From NCBI RefSeq assembly GCF_011761945.1, contig NZ_JAASQV010000006.1:62001-126000 (forward strand): 64,000 bases of DNA, written 5' to 3'. Below the pieces are notes generated by a model. It was not told the origin of the DNA. It made no database searches and was given only the letters and a program-made list of their open reading frames with translations. Made by a program: the position numbers and the translations under genes. This DNA is from Sphingomonas leidyi. Its GTDB lineage: Bacteria; Pseudomonadota; Alphaproteobacteria; Sphingomonadales; Sphingomonadaceae. Positions within the stretch are counted from its first letter, which is position 1; every line of letters starts with the position of its first letter. This document shows, one piece after another, positions 1 to 7,812 of the stretch.

Positions 1-584
1 TGTATGGCTTCCCGCTCACCATCTTCCTGCTGTCGGGGTGGCTCCAGTCGCGTTTCCCCGGCGTCGACTGGTGGAGCCACGATGCCGGCCACCTCCTGGA
101 GATGATGTTCGGCTGGAGGGTCAACCCGCATTTTGGCCCGTTCCATCTTGCCAGCTTCGTGCTGATCGGCACGGGCTTCTGGCTGATCTCGGCCGGATGG
201 GCGCCGCTTCACGCAGCCCAGCGCGCTCACAAGCTCGCGACGACGGGAATCTATGCCAGGGTCCGCCATCCGCAATATATCGGGTTCATCCTCGTGATGC
301 TCGGTTTCCTGCTGCAATGGCCGACGTTACTGACGCTCGCCATGTTCCCCGTGCTGGTCGTGATGTACATCCGGCTAGCCCGGCATGAAGAGAAGGCGGC
401 GCTCGCAGAATTCGGGAGTGAGTATCGCGACTATATGGCACGAGTGCCAGCCTTCGTTCCCCGGCTAATGTCTCGGACAGCGCGTCCTTCCCGTTCATGC
501 ACGCCCATGGAGAGGCAAGGCGCGGCTCGATCGGGGGCGGAACAGGCTTTAGCCAAAAAGCACGATTGGCCGCGCCGAGGCTGA
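1..584 (+). CDS. Isoprenylcysteine carboxyl methyltransferase (ICMT/PEMT)-family membrane protein, 5' end outside window
   Basis: The frame is open from base 3 without a start, so the gene begins before the window; it stops at 584. The visible protein has hydrophobic helices and the family signature RHPQYIG about 100 residues before the end of the conserved part, followed by a long hydrophobic stretch and a cytosolic tail with EYRDYMARVPAF. In this family that arrangement forms the SAM-binding, membrane-embedded methyltransferase fold. The substrate cannot be read from sequence; in bacteria such proteins often sit near metal or thiol genes. The last ~40 residues look low-complexity and non-conserved. 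Family call is solid, function is not. Confidence 0.75.
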   Translation, partial: YGFPLTIFLLSGWLQSRFPGVDWWSHDAGHLLEMMFGWRVNPHFGPFHLASFVLIGTGFWLISAGWAPLHAAQRAHKLATTGIYARVRHPQYIGFILVMLGFLLQWPTLLTLAMFPVLVVMYIRLARHEEKAALAEFGSEYRDYMARVPAFVPRLMSRTARPSRSCTPMERQGAARSGAEQALAKKHDWPRRG

Positions 585-985
585 GGGGTTGGGCGTCGGG
601 GTGCGTATTACATTCGAGCGATGGAGCTTACGCCGATGGCCACCGCATCTCGGCACGTTGATTTGAGATGCGGCTCACGCTCGTTTCGGCGGATCGCACG
701 GAGGGAAATCTGTTATGCCTTTCGATGCGACGTTGTTCATCAAAACTCGGGTTGCGCCGGCCGTCGAGAGGTGCGCCCGCGCCCCGAAACAGTCCGCCGT
801 CAGCCGGATGAACACATGCCGAGGCGCCCTTAACCTCCGGTTGGAACTAACGCTCTCGCGGCTCGCACTCTCGTCTCAGCACTTTTTCCGTAGCGGATAA
901 CCAGCCCCTCTGCCGCACCAGGATCGGGTGCCGCGGAAGATCTGGCGCAGTCCCGCCGCCTCCTTGATGTTAAGAGAGTAATTGG
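585..985. other. Intergenic stretch with no convincing gene
   Basis: About 400 bases between the methyltransferase and the HxlR regulator. Short open frames exist on both strands but have no ribosome-binding site of note, no recognisable motif and arginine- and serine-rich compositions typical of shadow frames. It presumably holds the promoter of the HxlR gene; no dyad or terminator was clear. Confidence 0.5.
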
Positions 986-1333
986 ATGGGTATCGAGTCA
1001 CAGAGCCAAGTTCATCGATCAATAGACCCCGCTGCAGCCGACGCGATATTTCAAACCCTGAGTGCACGTTGGGTGTTGCACATCCTGGTAGCGCTGAGCA
1101 AAGACGATCTCCGCTTCACGTGCCTTCGCCGAGAGATACCGAGGATCAGCGCCAATGTGCTTACGGTCCGCCTGAGGGAACTGGAAGCGGCATGTCTGGT
1201 CTCGAGGACGACTTCGCCGCCACCGGATTCCTATCAACTTTACGGACTGGGGCCGTTGGCACATGGGTTGCGACCGGCGCTGCAACATCTGGAGCAATGG
1301 AGAATACAGCTCGCTGTATTCGGCAAGACCTAG
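986..1333 (+). CDS. HxlR-family winged-helix transcriptional regulator
   Basis: A 115-residue protein with the HxlR layout: an N-terminal helix, then ARWVLHILVALS (the usual KWT-LILxxL segment), the recognition helix around RREIPRISANVLTVRLRELEAACLVSR, the wing, and GLGPLAHGLRPALQHLEQW (matching LTxxGxxLxPVLxxLxxW). HxlR proteins bind DNA as dimers and often answer to redox or electrophile stress. No cysteine lies in the conserved N-terminal sensing position, and the only cysteines (near residues 46 and 68) are not diagnostic. It stands alone, followed by a possible terminator hairpin, so the target is unknown; the adjacent methyltransferase gene is one candidate. Confidence 0.8.
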   Translation: MGIESQSQVHRSIDPAAADAIFQTLSARWVLHILVALSKDDLRFTCLRREIPRISANVLTVRLRELEAACLVSRTTSPPPDSYQLYGLGPLAHGLRPALQHLEQWRIQLAVFGKT

Positions 1334-1335
1334 AG

Positions 1336-1362
1336 CTCCGATGATTCCATCGTGGATCGGAG
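1336..1362 (+). terminator. Possible terminator hairpin after HxlR gene
   Basis: Perfect 7-bp arms CTCCGAT and ATCGGAG separated by 13 bases, starting two bases after the stop codon of the HxlR gene. There is no T-run, so a canonical intrinsic terminator is not shown. Confidence 0.35.
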
Positions 1363-1400
1363 TCGATTGCCGCGCCTGCGGAATGCTCGCCGCCTGTCAC

Positions 1401-1811
1401 TCAACGCTCGGGGAGAAGGACCGCCGCAACCTCGCGATAATCGACAGGGTGGATGCGGTCTTTTGATTGAAAGCGCGCAAGATCCAGGGTTTCATCGCCA
1501 AACGTCACCGCGATCGAGTTTATGAGATAGGCGCGCGTCCGTGAATATGGCAGGATCCAGATCGCTCGCTGGGTGGGAATATTTTGGCGAAGTCTGGTAA
1601 GTTTGAGTGCCAGCAGCCGGCTCGGCTCATCATTCGACCCGACAGCGAGCAGCGTGGTCCCGTAGAACTTGTTCGGGGTTCGCCAGGACAATATCTGGCT
1701 GGCCGTCGCCCGCTCCTCGACCAGCTTATCACATTGCCCGGCATATCGGTCACCGATCGCCCGTGACATTCCGACACCGATGCTGTCGCCAATGATAAGG
1801 CACGCGAACAT
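1401..1811 (-). CDS. Small SGNH-type hydrolase-like protein
   Basis: A 136-residue protein with the spaced SGNH motifs: GDS at residues 8-10 (catalytic Ser10), GSND at 58-61 (block III, Asn60) and DRIH at 118-121 (block V, Asp118 and His121). These are the nucleophile, oxyanion and acid/base elements of SGNH/GDSL esterases, so an esterase or acetyl-hydrolase activity on a cell-envelope glycan or lipid is plausible. It is shorter than the usual ~200 residues and begins directly at the nucleophile strand without a signal peptide, so it appears cytoplasmic. AGGA lies upstream of the ATG. It is co-directional with the small gene at 1887-2147, 75 bases upstream. Substrate unknown. Confidence 0.65.
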   Translation of the reverse strand: MFACLIIGDSIGVGMSRAIGDRYAGQCDKLVEERATASQILSWRTPNKFYGTTLLAVGSNDEPSRLLALKLTRLRQNIPTQRAIWILPYSRTRAYLINSIAVTFGDETLDLARFQSKDRIHPVDYREVAAVLLPER

Positions 1812-1886
1812 CGAACATCCTAATAAAGACAGGTTTCAGGGCCACCGCCACGCCCGTCATCGACCGTGCAGGTGAGCCAGCACCTC

Positions 1887-2147
1887 TTAGTCTTTCATGG
1901 GCAGAACGCGCGCTGCAAGCGCTGAAATATCGGCTTCCCCAAGAATGTAGGAGGCGCCCGTTTCGGAAAAGAATAGTTGTACGCGCTCTTCCTCTGCGGT
2001 GGGCGGGCAGATTGGCGCCGTAGAATGACTGTCACTCCAGGAAGCGTCGACAAACTGAACAAGCTCAGACCAGGCCTTGATACCGTCGTCGTGAATCGTG
2101 ATGCGTTCCCGTCCACGAAATAGGATAACAAGCACTGATACCTGCAT
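1887..2147 (-). CDS. Hypothetical small protein (86 aa)
   Basis: Begins at an ATG with AAGG a few bases upstream and precedes the SGNH-type gene on the same strand, suggesting a two-gene unit. The protein opens with a short hydrophobic strand followed by an acidic middle containing two WS-type aromatic positions and ends in MKD. No domain was recognised. Codon use is similar to neighbours, which supports it being a real gene. Confidence 0.5.
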   Translation of the reverse strand: MQVSVLVILFRGRERITIHDDGIKAWSELVQFVDASWSDSHSTAPICPPTAEEERVQLFFSETGASYILGEADISALAARVLPMKD

Positions 2148-2313
2148 GATACCTTAACGGTTGATGTGTATGGTCGATGGCTTGGCACGGTCCTCAGGCT
2201 CCTGACCGTGGTAGGCCGAGTACAGGCCGAGATCGCCGAAAATCGTCTCCGATTTGGAGCGATGCTGCATTATCGGTCGCTTCCCCTCGTGAAGGGAAGG
2301 GTGTTTGTGAGCC

Positions 2314-2652
2314 ATGGAAGATGGCGGGAACGAGACCATTCCGTCGAATGTTACAAGCAAAGCGGATGGAGATTTGTGGATCGTGGCACATCTTTCGGCC
2401 GTGGAACTTCACAACTGGATCGCGCTCTATGCGGCGGCAGGGGTCTGCTGCGCGCTCGCGATGATCATGTCCCTGGGGCTCATTCTCGTCCAACTTTACC
2501 GCGAGCAGGCGTGGGCAACGCTCACTACAGGGCGCGGCCTTCTCCTTTTCATCCCTAGTACCTGGTGGCGATGGCAGAAGCTCTACCTGCTTTCGACCCC
2601 GGTAACGCTTGGAATTGTGGGCGCCTTCGCCACGACATTGTCGTGGACTTAG
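2314..2652 (+). CDS. Hypothetical membrane protein (112 aa)
   Basis: Two predicted membrane helices: residues ~38-60 (ALYAAAGVCCALAMIMSLGL) and ~88-108, separated by a Trp/Arg-rich loop (STWWRWQKL). The N-terminus is hydrophilic. No family was recognised. It lies between the hypothetical/SGNH pair and the convergent 463-residue gene, ending 12 bases from that gene's stop. The Shine-Dalgarno is poor, so the start is uncertain. Confidence 0.5.
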   Translation: MEDGGNETIPSNVTSKADGDLWIVAHLSAVELHNWIALYAAAGVCCALAMIMSLGLILVQLYREQAWATLTTGRGLLLFIPSTWWRWQKLYLLSTPVTLGIVGAFATTLSWT

Positions 2653-2664
2653 CGCCATGCAGTC

Positions 2665-4056
2665 TTAGTTAAGTCGGTGCAGCGCTTCGGCGATGAGCCG
2701 CGCGACCTGATCATCCTCAACATCCCTCGGGGTGATCGGAAGGGCGGGGGCGATCTGCTCGAGTGCCCGCTGCGTAGCCGGCGTCGATCCGATGCCAGCG
2801 TTACGAGGCATTGCCTGGATCACAAGCTGTCGGATTTCGCCCGTCGCCTGCGAGCGCGCTTCTACAAGAAAATCCGGCCGACAGGCCCCGAGCGGGGTCA
2901 GACGATCAAAGATCGGCTTCTCGAGAGCCAGATCGACGCCCCCGCGTGCGAGAACGCGCCTTGAGCGGAGAATCGCTTGCAGCACGGCCCGCTCGAAATT
3001 GCTCTCGACCGGTATGAACCGCACGCCCGAATAGATTGGTTGGGCATAGGCACGCAGGGGCGCATAGCCGTGAGCTTCTGGATACTGTCCTATTACAACA
3101 ATGACGAGATACGGCCCGTGGATCGAATTGTCGCGCACCGAGGGCGACTGGACGCGATTCGCGACGTCGATCGGCTCCGAACCAGCCGGGAAGATTGTCG
3201 AGCCCTGAAATGCCTTGGCAAAGAGGGCCAGAAACCCTTGCGGAGCGTGTCCGCGTGGCCATCGACGGCCGAGTTCGCGAATGCCGGCAAGGGCCCTTCT
3301 GCTGTGCAGGGCGTCCCCATGTGTCCAGAGCACTCGTCCCAGCTCGATGCCTGGCGCCACCTCGATCTTTGCCGCCGCGCGCGTAAGCGCCCTGAATTCC
3401 TCGCCGATCGTCCGCTCGGCGGTATCCTCCGAATATGGCGCCACCAAGTGCAGGCTAGCATTGTTCATCAAGCGCCAGAGCAGTCTTGCCAGCCGCGGTA
3501 TGGACGCGTTGCGCGTGCGATCGTCACTCGCGTCGTTATCGGGGCGCTGTGCCAGCTTCTCCGGCGCAGGGCGGAGCACCTCAAAATAGCCGACCGGGGG
3601 ATCGGCCGGCGTCAGCGGGTTGCGGGTCTGGGTGATGCGGTTGGTGACTTGGTCGCGGAAGAAGGGGCAAGTGGCGACGTGCTCCGGTCGTTTGGCGCTG
3701 GTGAGGCGACGCAGATAATAGGTCTCAGCCTCCGATAGAAATGCCGGCGTAAGAACAGGCGGAGTGCAATCGACACCGAGACAGTCGCAGGCAAGCCATT
3801 TGCCGCCGATGCGCGCCTGCTGCACCAAGGTGATTCCAGCATCCTCATCTTGGCGTGAGCCTTCGCCGACATACCAGCGGATCAGCGCGGATTGAAGCGT
3901 TGGGGGCAAGGGAATACGGGCGCCACCGAGCCCGCTGCTGTGTCGGTCAATCAACCACATGAGGCTGCCAATCGAAGCATAGTCGATAAATGCTTTCCCA
4001 GCTCGGCTCGGTTGACAACAAGAAACGGTTCGATCTCCACTTCGGTGATTGGTCAA
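2665..4056 (-). CDS. Hypothetical protein with Cys/His cluster (up to 463 aa)
   Basis: A long open frame with good codon bias. The part around residues 85-145 carries CDC, a further Cys five residues on, and HVATC, which could form a metal-binding knuckle, followed by a Tyr/Leu-Arg-rich segment. The C-terminal third has alternating hydrophobic strands and RPDFLVEAR near residue 393, reminiscent of the PD-(D/E)XK type of strand, but not enough to call a nuclease. The first ATG (4056) lies 12 bases from the divergent transglycosylase start, leaving no promoter room; an internal ATG at 3960 (residue 33, MWLIDRH) is the likelier start. No family was recognised; similar large proteins of unknown role accompany sphingomonad conjugation loci. 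Confidence 0.6.
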   Translation of the reverse strand: MTNHRSGDRTVSCCQPSRAGKAFIDYASIGSLMWLIDRHSSGLGGARIPLPPTLQSALIRWYVGEGSRQDEDAGITLVQQARIGGKWLACDCLGVDCTPPVLTPAFLSEAETYYLRRLTSAKRPEHVATCPFFRDQVTNRITQTRNPLTPADPPVGYFEVLRPAPEKLAQRPDNDASDDRTRNASIPRLARLLWRLMNNASLHLVAPYSEDTAERTIGEEFRALTRAAAKIEVAPGIELGRVLWTHGDALHSRRALAGIRELGRRWPRGHAPQGFLALFAKAFQGSTIFPAGSEPIDVANRVQSPSVRDNSIHGPYLVIVVIGQYPEAHGYAPLRAYAQPIYSGVRFIPVESNFERAVLQAILRSRRVLARGGVDLALEKPIFDRLTPLGACRPDFLVEARSQATGEIRQLVIQAMPRNAGIGSTPATQRALEQIAPALPITPRDVEDDQVARLIAEALHRLN

Positions 4057-4068
4057 TCGGAGGTCGTT

Positions 4069-5049
4069 ATGAGAGCGATACTGCTAATAAGCGCTGCCCT
4101 GATCAGCGGATCGTGCGCGACGGAAGCGGGTGCGCGTCCAAGCGAAAAATCCTCGAGAACGGCTGAAGTCATCGTGATGTCGACGGCGGCGGCGCCTACC
4201 AAGCGCCAAGGCGGGATCCCGCTGACGACCGGGACAGATCCGGATGGCGGCGAGCTCGTCCAGACGCTGGCTTCGGCACCGCTTCCTCCCGCGTTTAAAA
4301 CGCATGATCTGAGCCGGCGCTGGGTAGCCTTTGAAATGGCCAGCAGCTTTGCTGCATCCGCTTTGCCGGTCGCAACCGAGACAAGGGATTCAGACCCATT
4401 CGCGCATGTCGGCGTCGCCACGATCCCAACCGATTCCGGCTTGTCGGCTGCTCCGATTGCCATCCCACAATGGATGAACGGGGGGGCGGCATTTGCGACC
4501 GCCCCCCGACGCATTTCGGCTCGCTGTCCCGCGTACGGCTATCAACCTGCCGGGTTTCTCGATGCAGGCACCGAGCTGAGACGGTCCGGCTACTACGGGA
4601 TGATGAGCAGCATCGCCTGTGAATATGGAATACCGGTCGGCCTGTTCGACGCGATGATCATCAGAGAAAGCCGGTACGACGCGGGCGTCTTTTCCCCAAA
4701 AAGGGCATTTGGGCTGACACAGCTCATGCCCGACACTGCGGCGGGGCTTGGCGTGAATCGCTATGATGTCGAGCAAAATCTCCGCGGTGGCGCTCTCTAT
4801 CTGCGTCAGCAACTCGACAGGTTCGGACAGGTGCATCTGGCGCTGGCGGCCTATAACGCCGGTCCGGGGCGGATCAGGAACGGAGCCTTGCCCAGGATCG
4901 CCGAGACACAGGCCTACGTCGAAAACGTCCTGCTTAACTGGCGCCGCTTGCTGGGATTCACGCCACCGAATTTGTCCCAGGACGTGAGGGCTTTGTCGGG
5001 CATGCAAAGGCCGACGATAGCCCGAGCGGCGACGGTCACGTTATATTAG
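4069..5049 (+). CDS. Lytic transglycosylase, SLT family (conjugation-associated lipoprotein)
   Basis: 326 residues from the ATG at 4069, which has CGGAGG six bases upstream. An upstream in-frame ATG at 3892 would lengthen the protein but lies inside the opposing gene. The N-terminus is a lipoprotein signal ending in LISGSC (Cys at residue 16), so anchoring in the outer membrane is likely. The SLT domain spans ~residues 180-290: IIRESRYD with catalytic Glu200, then AFGLTQLMPDTA and AAYNAGPGRI, the three classical SLT motifs. It would cleave murein to let the mating channel through. It is the first plus-strand gene before the transfer region and ends convergently, overlapping the 3' end of the next gene by 14 bases. 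Confidence 0.85.
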   Translation: MRAILLISAALISGSCATEAGARPSEKSSRTAEVIVMSTAAAPTKRQGGIPLTTGTDPDGGELVQTLASAPLPPAFKTHDLSRRWVAFEMASSFAASALPVATETRDSDPFAHVGVATIPTDSGLSAAPIAIPQWMNGGAAFATAPRRISARCPAYGYQPAGFLDAGTELRRSGYYGMMSSIACEYGIPVGLFDAMIIRESRYDAGVFSPKRAFGLTQLMPDTAAGLGVNRYDVEQNLRGGALYLRQQLDRFGQVHLALAAYNAGPGRIRNGALPRIAETQAYVENVLLNWRRLLGFTPPNLSQDVRALSGMQRPTIARAATVTLY

Positions 5050-5623
5050 GGAGCAGCGGCTCGAACAAGTCCGTCGCCATTGCCGACATCCAGAGCAGAA
5101 GGCTCAGCGTTGATATGTGGGCAAGATGAGCGCGTCTCGCCATGACCGCACCCACCTCCTTGACCAGTTTCTCCACAACGGCCTGCCGCAGCGGGCCAGC
5201 CCATTCCTTGCGCACTTCGGTCCCGTCCATGCCCTCTATCTCGTCGAGCGCAGCCACCAGCATCGACGGCAGACCCTCGAAGAGTTCCGCGAGCATCGCG
5301 ATTGATGTCTGGAAACGCTCGTCAAGGAAGAGCTTTGGATTGCGATAGGTCTCTACAGCGATGATGGCTTGGATGATATTGATGTCCAGCGCGTCGAGGA
5401 TCTGCTGGAATTCAAATAGATACATGGCTGCCCGTTTGGCGGGATCATGATGAAGCAACAGTCCTAAGCGGGTCTTGCTGATACCTGTCTTGAGCGCCAG
5501 CTTACGCTGTCCGATGCCATGCTCCGACATCGCTTCAAGGATCAGCGGGATGAAGTCCCGCTGATCGGCGCCGGCTGAACAACAGCCTTCGTCCGAGGCC
5601 TCGATATGGGCAAAGGATGACAA
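5036..5623 (-). CDS. Putative HTH (XRE-like) transcriptional regulator
   Basis: 195 residues from a TTG at 5623 preceded by AGGAGA; a longer TTG start at 5683 is possible but lacks a ribosome site. Near the N-terminus, ILEAMSEHGIGQRKLALKTG followed by SKTRLGLLLHHDP reads as a helix-turn-helix of the lambda-repressor/XRE type. The C-terminal half is helical and Leu/Ala-rich, perhaps for dimerisation, ending with a weakly hydrophobic segment. It faces away from the tra operon and lies next to the dyad-rich control region, so it may regulate transfer genes. No specific family name can be given. Confidence 0.6.
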   Translation of the reverse strand: MSSFAHIEASDEGCCSAGADQRDFIPLILEAMSEHGIGQRKLALKTGISKTRLGLLLHHDPAKRAAMYLFEFQQILDALDINIIQAIIAVETYRNPKLFLDERFQTSIAMLAELFEGLPSMLVAALDEIEGMDGTEVRKEWAGPLRQAVVEKLVKEVGAVMARRAHLAHISTLSLLLWMSAMATDLFEPLLPNIT

Positions 5624-5725
5624 ATTACCGTCTCCTGTTGCACGTTCGGTATGAAACGAAACACAGGGGCAGCTACTAATCAACCCTCGGCATGGATGTG
5701 CGGTTACGATCAGCGTGGCCGTTAA

Positions 5726-6190
5726 CTATCTGAACGGGACCACGTTATCTGGCGGATCGTCGTCGCCGGCGGGCTGTGAGGAGGAGACGCAAGCGGAACT
5801 ATCCAGCCCAATTCTCTGAAGTATTTTCGCCGCCTTCTGATCGACAATGTAAAGAAACAGCATGATCGAGAGGGTGTCGCCCAAGCTGATCTCAGAGCCT
5901 AAGCCCTCAGAAATAAGACGTTTTGCTGCATCGAGGCTGTCTGCGCTCGACTTCGTGATTGTGAGATTGATACGGATATCACCGGTAGTGGGTATTGCCG
6001 ACAGATGATCACGAATCGTCTTCGGATCGTGGGACTCCAGCGCACAAGGTAAGTGGACACGCTCCGCCAACAGGCTCTCAAGGGTCTGGTAGCATCGGGT
6101 CTCGTTCGAGCGGAGGCGCAGGCTCTCCGTCGTCAGATTGAACAGGTGCTCCGAAATGTTGAGCGCGAGCGTGCACTGATCTCCCGTCAT
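5726..6190 (-). CDS. Hypothetical protein upstream of transfer operon (154 aa)
   Basis: Start placed at the ATG at 6190 (MTGDQCTLALN). The frame stays open upstream to 6478, but that part reads through the dyad array at 6355-6437 and gives a Pro/Arg/Cys-rich sequence without codon bias, so it is probably untranslated. The protein is mostly helical, with LNISEHLFNL, RINLTITKSSADSLDAAKRLIS and an acidic tail DDDPPDNVVPFR. No domain recognised. Being divergent from traA it is a candidate transfer regulator or accessory factor, which is inference from position only. Confidence 0.5.
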   Translation of the reverse strand: MTGDQCTLALNISEHLFNLTTESLRLRSNETRCYQTLESLLAERVHLPCALESHDPKTIRDHLSAIPTTGDIRINLTITKSSADSLDAAKRLISEGLGSEISLGDTLSIMLFLYIVDQKAAKILQRIGLDSSACVSSSQPAGDDDPPDNVVPFR

Positions 6191-6283
6191 CGAACCTGCA
6201 CCAGGCTGTCCTTCATCAGCATGTCTTGAGTGCTCATATCGTCGACAAGAATTCTGCCCGGCCGACGGGAATTCACCGACTCC

Positions 6284-6300
6284 GGTTAGCGAATCTAACC
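6284..6300. promoter_or_regulatory. Dyad GGTTAG-N5-CTAACC
   Basis: Perfect 6-bp arms, 94 bases upstream of the hypothetical gene's start on the minus strand and ~270 bases before traA. Suggests an operator for a dimeric regulator; which one is unknown. Confidence 0.4.
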
Positions 6301-6354
6301 TGAGCCATCGATGACGGCAATTATCAGCGCATATGCCGACTCGGGAAGTGGCCT

Positions 6355-6437
6355 GCCCCGGAAAAGGGGGCGGCTTGCCCCGACGTCTGGGGCATTGTGC
6401 CCCGCAGGCAGGGGCGTGCCGCCCCGCAAGGCGGGGC
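6355..6437. repeat. Array of four GCCCC-N7-GGGGC dyads with exact 22-bp period
   Basis: Left arms begin at 6355, 6377, 6399 and 6421. Each unit has GCCCC, seven variable bases, then GGGGC, followed by five variable bases. The last unit is extended to 7-bp arms around a 3-base loop. The loops differ (ggaaaag, gacgtct, gcaggca, gcaaggc), so only the arms and spacing are conserved. Twenty-two base pairs is close to two helical turns, placing all dyads on one DNA face. It sits between divergent genes just upstream of the transfer operon. It may be a multi-site operator, or four RNA hairpins in the leader. Confidence 0.8.
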
Positions 6438-6442
6438 GCCTC

Positions 6443-6457
6443 CTTGAACCGTTCAAG
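6443..6457. promoter_or_regulatory. Palindrome CTTGAAC-C-GTTCAAG
   Basis: A perfect 15-bp palindrome with one central base. Its first base lies 22 bp after the last array unit and its centre 21 bp after that unit's centre, so it is in near helical phase with the array although its sequence differs. About 115 bases before traA; candidate operator of the tra promoter. Confidence 0.5.
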
Positions 6458-6571
6458 ATTCTTTCGCGAGTCGAACATGGCTGGGGGGAAGTGCGTTGCC
6501 GCCCGCCGTTTGACCTGACCACCTTTTGATTGGGCGCGGATCAGTCGCGTTCCGTTTGAAGGGAAACTCTG

Positions 6572-6892
6572 ATGCAGACTGTCCTCAAGTACAGCGGTCG
6601 TGCGGAGCTGGCGGTTCTCGCCCTCATCGCATTGGTGATCGCGCTATTTCTCCTTGCCGGACCGGCCTTCGCCGGTGCTGACACCACGTTCGATACCGCC
6701 CTGACGAAGTTCACCGACTTCCTCGAAGGGTCGGGCGGCAAGATCATTACCGTCCTGTCGCTCGCCGGCGGCATCGTCGCGCTGGCATCGGGCCGCTTTT
6801 CGATGGGCCAGATCGCAATTCCGGTCGGCGTCGGCGTCGGCGCCGGGACCGGCATTCCGATCGTCACCTCCACGGTGACGGCGACGATCTGA
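6572..6892 (+). CDS. traA: F-type conjugative pilin precursor (TraA / TrbC-VirB2 family)
   Basis: 106 residues. A long N-terminal signal with an Ala-rich hydrophobic core ends in AFA at residue ~34, which would leave a mature pilin of about 71 residues, close to the 70 of F pilin. Mature part: short amphipathic segment (TTFDTALTKFTDFLEGSGG), then two hydrophobic helices (ITVLSLAGGIVALASG and QIAIPVGVGVGAGTGI). This two-helix layout is that of VirB2/TraA pilins. It is the first gene of the transfer operon, with GAAGGG before the ATG. Maturation in F needs TraQ/TraX; neither is visible here. Confidence 0.85.
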   Translation: MQTVLKYSGRAELAVLALIALVIALFLLAGPAFAGADTTFDTALTKFTDFLEGSGGKIITVLSLAGGIVALASGRFSMGQIAIPVGVGVGAGTGIPIVTSTVTATI

Positions 6893-6953
6893 AGCATCCG
6901 CACGGCTCGGTTGGGGTGGCAGCCCCGGTCGCGCTCGCGGGGAGGGTGGTGCA

Positions 6954-7244
6954 ATGGCCGCAGACAAGTATGCGATCCCATCTCATCTGGACGATCCCGA
7001 GCTGATCGGGCTGTGGACCCTGGATGAGTTCCTGGCGATGGTAATTCCCTTCGTCTGGGGGATCATGACCCAGCACATCCTTATTGGCATGGCGGCAGCG
7101 TTCGCCGGCTGGTGGGGACTTAAGAAAGCGAAAGCGGGTCGTGCAGCATCTTGGCTGCTTCACTTGGCCTATTGGCATCTTCCGGCCGGCTTCACCGGCC
7201 TGAGAGCCACGCCACCCTCGTACCTCCGATTGATGGCGGGGTAA
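6954..7244 (+). CDS. traL: Type IV secretion protein TraL
   Basis: 96 residues, near the 91 of F TraL. Starts IPSHLDDPELIGLWTLDEF, the conserved cytosolic opening of TraL (family: YxiPxxLDxPxRxxxWxxDE), followed by two membrane helices and WLLHLAYWHLPAG. An inner-membrane component of the F pilus assembly complex with TraE. The stop is one base before the traE start, implying coupling. Confidence 0.85.
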   Translation: MAADKYAIPSHLDDPELIGLWTLDEFLAMVIPFVWGIMTQHILIGMAAAFAGWWGLKKAKAGRAASWLLHLAYWHLPAGFTGLRATPPSYLRLMAG

Positions 7245-7245
7245 G

Positions 7246-7812
7246 ATGGACCTTTCGTACAGCCATGCGCACAACCAGCGCGTTCTGAAGCAGCGCAACC
7301 TGTTGGTGATTGTCGCAGTGGGGCTCGCTGGGCTGACGGCGCTCCTCCTCCTGTTCGGCATCTCGCGCGACCGCGAGATCGTGCTGCAACCCGTTCTTCG
7401 CTCCTCCGTGACGGTCAGCAGCGCCGGCGTGTCCCGAGAATATCTCGAGATGATCACGCGTGACGTCGTCGTGCTCACGCTCGACCGGAGCCCGCAGAAC
7501 CTCGAATATTGGATGAACTCGGTACTCGCGATCACCGCGCCGAGAGCCCAGGGCAAGATCAAGGGCGATCTTCTCAAGATCGTCAACGAGCAGCGTGGCT
7601 CTTCGATTTCACAGTTCTTCACGATCCAGTCGATGGAAATCGATCCGAAGAACCTTCGGTCCGAGGTGACCGGGGAGCTCCACACCATCGTCGGAAACAA
7701 GGTGATTTCGAATGAGCGCCGGACCTTCCGCTACGACTGGGAGTACCAGGGCCTGTCTCTGCGCCTGATCGGCTTCGGCATGGTCCGTATCGGCAAGGAG
7801 CAAGATCAATGA
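7246..7812 (+). CDS. traE: Type IV secretion protein TraE
   Basis: 188 residues, exactly the usual length. One N-terminal membrane helix (residues ~20-42) and a periplasmic domain of the VirB8/TraE kind, with EYLEMITRDVVVLTLDRSPQNLEYW and a C-terminal RRTFRYDWEYQGLSLRL segment. Forms the inner-membrane scaffold linking TraL and TraB. Overlaps the next start by four bases (ATGA). Confidence 0.88.
   Translation: MDLSYSHAHNQRVLKQRNLLVIVAVGLAGLTALLLLFGISRDREIVLQPVLRSSVTVSSAGVSREYLEMITRDVVVLTLDRSPQNLEYWMNSVLAITAPRAQGKIKGDLLKIVNEQRGSSISQFFTIQSMEIDPKNLRSEVTGELHTIVGNKVISNERRTFRYDWEYQGLSLRLIGFGMVRIGKEQDQ

Noticed and set aside
621..900. Short genes between the methyltransferase and HxlR genes
   Set aside because: No motif, ribosome site or codon bias; likely chance open frames.
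2977..3738. 253-codon plus-strand frame
   Set aside because: Antisense to the better-biased minus-strand gene; Arg-rich composition typical of a shadow.
6355..6457. CRISPR-like array
   Set aside because: Units are 22 bp with only 5-base arms conserved and no distinct spacers; no cas genes nearby.
6191..6478. N-terminal extension of the hypothetical gene 5726-6190
   Set aside because: It would translate the dyad array into a Pro/Arg/Cys-rich stretch without codon bias; the ATG at 6190 is more plausible.
6191..6571. oriT of the conjugative element
   Set aside because: Dyads are present, but no nic-like motif or neighbouring relaxase gene supports it.
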